Positions 1 to 5,158 of a stretch of DNA of 8,004 bases are shown piece after piece. The notes beneath the pieces were generated by a model, which saw only the letters and a program-made list of their open reading frames with translations, did no database searches and had not been told where the DNA came from. Position 1 is the first letter of the stretch. Each line of letters begins with the position of its first letter. A program made the translations under genes and the position numbers. Source of the stretch: Myxococcales bacterium (lineage in GTDB: Bacteria > Desulfobacterota_B > Binatia > UBA1149 > SPBQ01); NCBI GenBank assembly GCA_004525875.1, contig SPBQ01000092.1, forward strand, positions 1-8,004. Reading direction: 5' to 3'.

Positions 1-440
1 ATCACGGCCTGGGCGATGCCGACGCGCTGCCGGTACCCCCGCGAGAGCTTGCCGATGTGGCGATCCGCCATCTGGGTCAACCCGCAGCGGTCCATCGATT
101 CGTCGACGGCCCCGTTCGTGTCCGTCCGGACCTCGTGGACGCGGGCGACGAAGCGCAGGTAGGCCCGCACGGTCATGTTGGGATACAGGGCCACCCGCTC
201 CGGTAGGTAGCCGATGTGCCTGCGGGCCTGGCGGGGATCCGCACGCGTATCGAAGCCGGCCACGGTGCAGCTGCCCGACGTCGGCGCGAAGAAGCCTGTC
301 AGCATGCGCATGATCGTGGTCTTTCCCGACCCGTTGGGGCCGAGGAGACCGACGATGTCTCCGCGCCTGATCGTGAAAGAGACGTCATCGACGGCGCGGT
401 GACGGCCGTAGTCCTTGGTCAGGCCCTTCGCACGTATCAT
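1..440 (-). CDS. ABC transporter ATP-binding protein, GldA-like (partial, N-terminal 146 residues)
   Basis: This is the cytoplasmic ATPase subunit of an ABC transporter, probably of the ABC-2/GldA type that pairs with a separate membrane permease. The start is the ATG at 440-438, the first start codon after an in-frame TGA (about 484-486). No strong Shine-Dalgarno is present, only GGGG about 14 nt upstream. The translation shows a full Walker A (GPNGSGKT, residues 34-41). Around residues 76-81 it has IGYLPE, where GldA-like ATPases carry Leu-Pro-Glu at the Q-loop. The ABC signature is LSRGYRQRVG (residues 132-141), which closely resembles the GldA-type LSKGYRQRVG. Walker B, the H-loop and the C-terminus lie beyond the left edge, as would any permease. 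The gene follows the RND gene on the same strand after 185 bp that include a possible terminator hairpin, so it may be a separate unit. Family assignment is firm; substrate is unknown. Confidence 0.93.
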   Translation of the reverse strand, partial: MIRAKGLTKDYGRHRAVDDVSFTIRRGDIVGLLGPNGSGKTTIMRMLTGFFAPTSGSCTVAGFDTRADPRQARRHIGYLPERVALYPNMTVRAYLRFVARVHEVRTDTNGAVDESMDRCGLTQMADRHIGKLSRGYRQRVGIAQAV

Positions 441-546
441 TCGATATTCGCGATCCCCGTAGTACTCGCGCCGTACGCCGCTTCAGCGGTGTCCATTCAG
501 AACAGAGCCGAGGGCGGTCGCAAACGATTCCGGGGCCTCAATGAAC

Positions 547-581
547 GGAGGGCCGGTCCGCTGTACGCGCCCCGGCCCCCC
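547..581 (-). terminator. GC-rich hairpin between the RND and ABC genes, possible terminator
   Basis: In the minus-strand RNA, positions 581-572 (GGGGGGCCGG) can pair with 556-547 (CCGGCCCUCC). This makes a 10-bp stem with one G-U wobble and a 15-nt loop. The wobble is a mismatch (A-C) when read on the plus strand, so the structure is better in the RNA made from the transporter operon. The stem is followed by GUUCAUU, a poor U-tract, so intrinsic termination is plausible but not certain. It lies about 45 nt after the RND stop codon and about 107 nt before the ABC start. Confidence 0.45.
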
Positions 582-625
582 TTCGAGAAATCAACGCTCG
601 GGAATCAAGCCATCGGCCTTCACGC

Positions 626-3298
626 TCACACGTCGATGGCCGGCCTGCGCTGAATGAACTTCGGACACGCCAGCACCAGCACCACCGGCAGCAGCGTCAT
701 CGATGCAGCCCAGCTGATGGTCATCCAGATCGCGAGCAGGATGCCCATCTCGGCGTCGAACCGTATCTCGGACAGTGCCCAGAAGAGTGTGGAGAATATC
801 ATCGTCACCGACACGAACGTCACGTTCTTACCGGCCGTCGTGATCGCGAGCCACACCGCCTTGTCGACGCGCTCCTTGTTCTTCTCTTCCGGATACTCAC
901 CCTCGAGCTCGAGATAGGACTCGATCGAACGACTCACGATGTACAGTCCGTAGTCGATCCCGAAACCGACGCCGACCGTGATGACGGGCAGGGTATTGAT
1001 GTTGATGCCCATGTTCTGCCAGCCCATGTAGGCGTTGATCACGAAGTTCGACGTGATCAGCGGCATGAGCATGATCAGGCCCGACACGAACGACCGGTAC
1101 GTGAACAGCAGAACCAGGTAGATCGTGCCGAACCCGAGCGCGTTCATCAGCACGTCGTTGCGCAACAACTCCTGGTTCGCCGCCGCGAGCACACCGATCA
1201 GACCGCCGGCCAAGCGAAAATCGGCCTTCTCCATCGGGTTCTCCGCGATGAACTCTTCGGAGCGGGCGATGATCCGTTCGATGTTCGACCCCTTGTGATC
1301 GCGGCAGAAGAACGTGACGTGCGCGGTCTGGTAGTCGGTGGTGACGTACTTCGCCGTCTCGGTGGGCGGCGAGCCGGAGAAGAATATGAAGAACAGTCCA
1401 CCGATGTCGACCCAGTTGCTCGGAATGACGCCCCATTTCGGCTCGAGCTCGTGGAACACGCTGTTCACGGCGCGAATGATATCCGCGAGCGAGAAGCTGT
1501 AGCCGACACCCGGGTCGCGCTCGAGGAACCGCTGGAACTCCTCCATGGTCTTGAGCGCCTGCGGATCCTTCATGGCATTCTTGTCCTGGCCCTCCGCGAC
1601 GATGATGAGAGGCTCCACGCCGCCGAACTTGCCCTGGATCTTGATGTGCGACGCGTTGTACTCCGAGTCGACCTTGAGCAGCGGCGAGGCCGCCGTCGGA
1701 TCGCCGATGATGAGCTTGGTCCACTGCGTCATGCAGAGCATCGACACGCCGATCCAGAACACGACCGTGATCCAGCGCCCTTTCTGGCTGAGCGTCGCCG
1801 TGCCGAACGCCTCGATCAGGCGGTAGAATGCGCCCTCGCTGCGCTTTTCGACGACCTCCCGGTCGGGCGCCTGCAGCATGTCATAGATGATCGGGTTGAG
1901 GAGCAGCTCCGAGATCGTGATCGCGAGGATCCAGAACGAGGCCGTGATCGCTAGCTTCTGGAGCAGGACGATCGGAACGAGAATGATCACGAGAACGCCG
2001 AGCGCGTCGGTGATGATGCCCGACAGAGTCGGGACGAAGAGCTCGGCGAACGACGCCACGATCGCCTCGTGCTTGTTGAAGTTGTTGCGCCGGTACTCCT
2101 CGTAGTACCGGTCGTGCATCTGCACCGAGTGGCTCACTGCTCGCGCCGTGATGAAGAACGGGATCACCAGGGCCAGCGGATCGAGTGGGAATCCGATCAG
2201 GTCGATGAAGCCGAGGCCCCAGATCGCCGCCAGGATGCCCGTGATCGTCGGTCGTAGCGCGCCGCGCCAATCGTGGAAGTACAGGTAGAGGACGATCCAG
2301 ACGAACAGTGTAGCGAAGACGAAGATCCAGAAGATCTCTCCCGAGAAGTCGTAGACCCACCCGTACAGACGCGGCTCTCCGGCCGTCCAAACGTTGATAT
2401 CCGAGCCGCCACCCGTGAGCGTGATGGTCTGCGGCTTACCGTCGCGCAGAAATCCAATCTCCACGCCCGGGCCCCCGCTTTCGTTATTGGCGGCGACGGC
2501 AGCGCCGACCTGGTAACGCACGGTGGCCTTCTCGCCGTTGATCGTGGTGATCACGTCGTCCGTCTGCAGCCCGGACGCCTTTGCGGCGCTGTCCGGGAAC
2601 AGTCGTTTGACGATGATCCCCTCGCCTTTCTCGACCCCGTACGCCTCCGCGCGGTCGGGGTCGACGTCGACGAGCTGCGCGCCGACCCAGCCGTCCGTGA
2701 ACGGCTGGATGACGCGTTCGTTCATCTCCTCGAAGATACGCGAGTAATCCAGTCGCCCCTCGATGAAGTTCGCACGGATGATCGCCGCCTTGTCGTCGAG
2801 CGATACCAGGATGCCGTAAACGTTCTCCGAGTTGTGGACGATGCGCTGGGTGTTGTGGGCCTCTTCCTCGGTACGCGGCATGCCGATCATGATCGGCTCC
2901 GAGCGCAGGGTGCCGCCGGCAGCGACCTTCAAGTATCGCGTCGTTCGATGTCCGATCGAGTCGATCTGGTTGTGATTGACACCGTAGACCTTATCGATCT
3001 CTTCGGTCATCAAGTAGATCTGGCCGAGATTCTCGACGTTGAAGAGATGGCCGTCCTCGACGTCCACCATGACGACAATGTTGTTGGCGCCGCCGAAATT
3101 CTTCGAGAACCGGTTGTGAATCTTGATGAACTCGTGCCCCTGCGGAAGCAGGTCGCCGAAGCTCGTGATCAGCTGCAGATTCGTGGCACGCCAACCGAAG
3201 AACGCGGTGACGATGATCACGATGATCAGCACCGGCGTTCGGTTCTTGATCAACCTCTCCCCGAGGAGATAGAGCGCCTTTTTGTCCTCTCTCGCCAT
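626..3298 (-). CDS. MMPL/RND-superfamily transporter with a PDZ domain in periplasmic loop 1
   Basis: This is an inner-membrane RND exporter of the MMPL/HpnN-like class, 890 residues long, which by family would use the proton gradient to move lipids or other hydrophobic molecules. TM1 is at about residues 22-36, the first periplasmic loop at 37-320, TM2-TM6 at about 322-470, TM7 at about 508-525, the second loop at 530-715 and TM8-TM12 at about 718-880. Family hallmarks are AGEPRLYGW before TM2 (306-314), ARAVSHSVQMHDRY after TM4 (385-398), and GVGFGIDYGLYIVSR in TM10, whose Asp782-Tyr783 matches the proton-relay DY pair of MmpL proteins. The matching TM4 site lacks a DY pair. Residues about 203-298 form an inserted PDZ domain with the carboxylate-binding loop GVEKGEGIIV (221-230) and GLQTDDVITTINGE (243-256). 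The start ATG has GGGGGAA about 7 nt upstream and lies 13 nt after the propeller gene stop, so the two are almost certainly co-transcribed. Substrate is unknown. Confidence 0.95.
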   Translation of the reverse strand: MAREDKKALYLLGERLIKNRTPVLIIVIIVTAFFGWRATNLQLITSFGDLLPQGHEFIKIHNRFSKNFGGANNIVVMVDVEDGHLFNVENLGQIYLMTEEIDKVYGVNHNQIDSIGHRTTRYLKVAAGGTLRSEPIMIGMPRTEEEAHNTQRIVHNSENVYGILVSLDDKAAIIRANFIEGRLDYSRIFEEMNERVIQPFTDGWVGAQLVDVDPDRAEAYGVEKGEGIIVKRLFPDSAAKASGLQTDDVITTINGEKATVRYQVGAAVAANNESGGPGVEIGFLRDGKPQTITLTGGGSDINVWTAGEPRLYGWVYDFSGEIFWIFVFATLFVWIVLYLYFHDWRGALRPTITGILAAIWGLGFIDLIGFPLDPLALVIPFFITARAVSHSVQMHDRYYEEYRRNNFNKHEAIVASFAELFVPTLSGIITDALGVLVIILVPIVLLQKLAITASFWILAITISELLLNPIIYDMLQAPDREVVEKRSEGAFYRLIEAFGTATLSQKGRWITVVFWIGVSMLCMTQWTKLIIGDPTAASPLLKVDSEYNASHIKIQGKFGGVEPLIIVAEGQDKNAMKDPQALKTMEEFQRFLERDPGVGYSFSLADIIRAVNSVFHELEPKWGVIPSNWVDIGGLFFIFFSGSPPTETAKYVTTDYQTAHVTFFCRDHKGSNIERIIARSEEFIAENPMEKADFRLAGGLIGVLAAANQELLRNDVLMNALGFGTIYLVLLFTYRSFVSGLIMLMPLITSNFVINAYMGWQNMGININTLPVITVGVGFGIDYGLYIVSRSIESYLELEGEYPEEKNKERVDKAVWLAITTAGKNVTFVSVTMIFSTLFWALSEIRFDAEMGILLAIWMTISWAASMTLLPVVLVLACPKFIQRRPAIDV
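2405..2692 (-). other. PDZ domain coding segment inside the RND gene
   Basis: Residues about 203-298 of the RND protein read as a compact PDZ domain. They contain a GVEKGEGIIV carboxylate-binding loop, a P-DSAA-ASGL helix entry, the DVITTINGE strand typical of DegP/RseP/CtpA-type PDZ domains, and a final FLRDGKPQTITLT strand. The segment sits between the porter-domain stretch ending near EEMNERVIQPF and the conserved AGEPRLYGW element that leads into TM2, so it is an insertion into the periplasmic porter region. It is in frame and uninterrupted, with codon use like the rest of the gene. Confidence 0.88.
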
Positions 3299-3311
3299 TG
3301 TGCTTCCCCCT

Positions 3312-4448
3312 CTAGCCGATGCGGCGGTACCAGGTCTTGCCGCCGTCGTCGGTGCTCATCACGAGGCCGAAGCCGCCGACGAGCCAGCCGTGCTTGTCGT
3401 CCACGAAGCGTACTCGTCGCATCCAGCTGTTGACGGCCGATCCGAGATCCCCGCGCGCGAACTGCTGATCGCCTTGCGCCATCACGACCTGACCGGACGC
3501 CCCCACCACCCATCGCGTGCCGTCATCGAGAATCGTCGCCGAGTAGAACGGATCGATGTAGTCGTCGACGTTGTTGAGCACGAAGTTCCAGTCCTTGCCG
3601 CCGTCGGTGGTCACCGCGATACGCCCGTCCAGACCGACCACGATACCGTTGTCGGGACCGTTGAAATCCACGTCGAACAGCGTAGGCAGGTCAAGGATGT
3701 CGAAGACGGTCTCATCCATCATCGATTCCTGCTGTTGCTCCCAGGATTCGCCGCCGTCCGTGGTGTGGTAGATCTTGCCGAACTCCCCGACGATATAGCC
3801 GTTTTTCACGTCCAGGAATTCGATGTCGTAGAGAACCGGATCCTCGAAAGCGAGGGCCATGTCGGGGTCGATGTCCTCATCCTCGAACTTGAGCGTCTCG
3901 ACCTCCCAGGTCGCGCCGCCGTCACGACTGCGCGCGTAGATCGACTTGTCGCCGATCAGAGCGACGTTGTCCTTGTCGATCACGCTGACCGCGAACAGGT
4001 AAGCGTACTGGCACGGATCGTCGAGCTCACGGAAGCGACGCTCCTCGGGGTCGTTGCACTCGCTGTCGAGCCAGACCACGACTTCCTGCTGCGCCCAGCT
4101 CTTGCCCGAGTCGATGGACTTCAGGAGCAAGCCCGACTCACCGACGATGAAGCCGGTCTGGCCGTCGTCGGTGAAGTCGACGCTGTAAAGAGCCTTGTCG
4201 GTACCCGAGGCGATCTGAGCCCACGTGAAGCCGCCGTCGGTGGTCTCGAGGATCTTGCCCCCGTAGCCGATCACCAGCGCACGTTGAGGATCCATGACCG
4301 CCACGTCGAAGAACTTGTCAGAGACGTAGATCTTCTGCTCGGTGAGAGGCACCCTCTCTCCTTCGCTGTGACAGCCGGCCGTGAGTGCGAGAGCCACGGC
4401 CGTCATCAAAACGGCACACGACCGATACCAGACGCGCGTCATGCCCAT
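3312..4448 (-). CDS. YCF48/BNR-type beta-propeller lipoprotein
   Basis: This is a 378-residue predicted periplasmic lipoprotein of the YCF48 (photosystem II assembly factor-like, BNR/Asp-box) family. I chose the ATG at 4448 because GAGGAGAA lies just upstream; an in-frame ATG at 4508 has no such signal and would add 20 residues before the signal peptide. Residues 1-25 form a signal peptide ending in LTAGC, with Cys26 the likely lipid-modified residue. Six Asp-box repeats follow: TTDGGFTW (69-76), SIDSGKSW (111-118), SRDGGATW (174-181), TTDGGESW (229-236), TTDGGKDW (280-287) and STDDGGKTW (365-373). Each is usually preceded by a VG-x-x-G strand, as in a propeller of about seven blades. The mature chain has just two other cysteines, Cys131 and Cys146, bracketing an insertion between blades. 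An acidic stretch spans about 188-203. There is no reason to infer photosynthesis; distant bacterial members sit beside RND genes, and here the RND start is 13 nt away. A role as exporter accessory is inferred from position. Confidence 0.9.
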   Translation of the reverse strand: MGMTRVWYRSCAVLMTAVALALTAGCHSEGERVPLTEQKIYVSDKFFDVAVMDPQRALVIGYGGKILETTDGGFTWAQIASGTDKALYSVDFTDDGQTGFIVGESGLLLKSIDSGKSWAQQEVVVWLDSECNDPEERRFRELDDPCQYAYLFAVSVIDKDNVALIGDKSIYARSRDGGATWEVETLKFEDEDIDPDMALAFEDPVLYDIEFLDVKNGYIVGEFGKIYHTTDGGESWEQQQESMMDETVFDILDLPTLFDVDFNGPDNGIVVGLDGRIAVTTDGGKDWNFVLNNVDDYIDPFYSATILDDGTRWVVGASGQVVMAQGDQQFARGDLGSAVNSWMRRVRFVDDKHGWLVGGFGLVMSTDDGGKTWYRRIG

Positions 4449-4534
4449 GCAGTTCTCCTCGAGTTGTGTGTAGAAACGTCTCTCGACGCCCGCTGTAGTT
4501 GAGCGCACACCCGTACCGCCCGCGTAGCGGACCT

Positions 4535-4550
4535 GGGTTAGTACTGACCC
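4535..4550. promoter_or_regulatory. 16-bp near-perfect palindrome, candidate operator
   Basis: GGGTTAGTACTGACCC is an inverted repeat centred on AGTACT, with 14 of 16 positions symmetric (one mismatched pair). It covers the candidate -10 hexamer of the propeller-RND promoter, a position typical of a repressor operator. No local gene is an obvious DNA-binding regulator for it. Confidence 0.4.
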
Positions 4551-4566
4551 GCGCCAGGCGTGTCAA
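4538..4566 (-). promoter_or_regulatory. Sigma-70-like promoter of the propeller-RND operon
   Basis: On the minus strand a perfect TTGACA (-35, complement of 4561-4566) is followed after 17 bp by TACTAA (-10, complement of 4538-4543). The -10 is only 3 of 6 to consensus, but the -35 and spacing are ideal. Initiation near 4531 would give a leader of about 83 nt before the ATG at 4448. That leader contains a short CGTC-GAGA-GACG hairpin with a GNRA loop at 4477-4488. Confidence 0.5.
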
Positions 4567-4623
4567 ATCACCGGACTTAAAGGGGATTAGTTCGCGAGGG
4601 ACGCTGCCGGCGGCACTCCAGGG

Positions 4624-5094
4624 TCAGTCGTCGGGGAAGTACTCGCTCTTCTCGTGCCCCTCGACCAGCAGACGCTGGTCGATGCGCCACTCGCCGTCTT
4701 CCTTGATGAGCATGTAAAGCTCGTACTCATCGAGCCCGAGTTGGTTCAGATACTTGTCCTGCGACTTGAGAATGTTCGGAACCTTGGCGTTCTCGTTCAC
4801 GATTTCGGCCTTGAAGACTTTGTAGCCAAAAATTTTCACCTCGCCAATCTGAACGATGTACTGCTGTTCCTTCGCCCATTCCTCCCGATCCTTTCCGCCG
4901 CGCAGCGTCGTGGAGACGCAGTCGTATGCGTCGTTGAACTGGTGTTCCTGCATGGCCCCCAGGTATTTCCTGACGGTATCTTCCGGCGAGCGGTCCGACG
5001 CCGCGACCGCCGTGACGGCGGGGGCGAGAACCAGAACGGTCCCTATGAGCGCAGCCGTGGGCAGGAATCTGGAAAGCGAACGCCCTGAAATCAT
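4624..5094 (-). CDS. Small secreted NTF2-like protein, function unknown
   Basis: This 156-residue protein has an N-terminal signal sequence: positively charged MISGRSLSRF, a hydrophobic core to about residue 30, and a likely cleavage after AVAA at residue 32. The mature part begins with a helix pattern, SPEDTVRKYLGAMQEHQFNDAYDCV (about 36-60, read in segments). It ends with strands around EYELYMLIKEDGEWRIDQRLL (123-143, read in segments). That order resembles NTF2/DUF4878-type periplasmic proteins: an opening helix, a short linker, then curved sheet strands with a W-x-I-D near the end. No catalytic residues can be named, and there is a single cysteine (Cys59). No Shine-Dalgarno precedes the ATG; an ATG nine bases upstream reads into a stop after three codons. 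It lies 64 bp after the glycosyltransferase and 175 bp before the propeller gene, all on one strand, so it could be co-transcribed with the former. The fold assignment is tentative. Confidence 0.8.
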   Translation of the reverse strand: MISGRSLSRFLPTAALIGTVLVLAPAVTAVAASDRSPEDTVRKYLGAMQEHQFNDAYDCVSTTLRGGKDREEWAKEQQYIVQIGEVKIFGYKVFKAEIVNENAKVPNILKSQDKYLNQLGLDEYELYMLIKEDGEWRIDQRLLVEGHEKSEYFPDD

Positions 5095-5100
5095 GGTGCC

Positions 5101-5128
5101 ATGTTACCTACCGACCCTTGCAAGGCAA
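5101..5128 (-). promoter_or_regulatory. Possible promoter giving a leaderless transcript of the NTF2-like gene
   Basis: On the minus strand TTGCCT (complement of 5123-5128) and TAACAT (complement of 5101-5106) are 16 bp apart, each 4 of 6 to the sigma-70 consensus. The expected initiation point is the A of the start codon at 5094, and there is no Shine-Dalgarno, so a leaderless mRNA would be consistent. The match is weak and could be chance. Confidence 0.25.
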
Positions 5129-5131
5129 GCA

Positions 5132-5156
5132 CGTCGCAATGCGGCGTAACGCGACG
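5132..5156. repeat. 6-bp inverted repeat between glycosyltransferase and NTF2-like genes
   Basis: CGTCGC (5132-5137) and GCGACG (5151-5156) are exact reverse complements around a 13-nt loop, just after the glycosyltransferase stop. No U-rich run follows on the minus strand, so it is at best a weak terminator or an RNA-processing hairpin. Confidence 0.3.
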
Positions 5157-5158
5157 GG

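Noticed and set aside
216..653. 145-residue plus-strand open frame over the ABC gene and the 441-625 spacer
   Set aside because: It runs antisense to the Walker A and signature motifs, has no Shine-Dalgarno and no recognisable protein pattern.
897..1724. 275-residue minus-strand open frame inside the RND gene
   Set aside because: It is the same strand in another frame, Arg/His-rich without motifs, while the RND frame over the same bases carries TM segments and the GIDYG motif.
2273..4502. Long plus-strand open frames (2273-3433 and 3282-4502) opposite the RND and propeller genes
   Set aside because: They are antisense to two genes with clear family motifs. Their translations are rich in Asp, Val, Arg and His with no domain pattern, as expected for mirror frames in high-GC DNA.
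4449..4508. Upstream ATG at 4508 for the propeller lipoprotein
   Set aside because: It would put 20 charged or polar residues before the signal peptide and has no ribosome-binding site, whereas GAGGAGAA precedes the ATG at 4448.
5146..5152. A third GTAACGC near the NTF2-like gene, seen as part of a regulon with the repeats at 7813-7835
   Set aside because: A 7-mer is expected about once by chance in 8 kb read on both strands, another copy lies inside the RND gene near 2513, and this one has no tandem partner.
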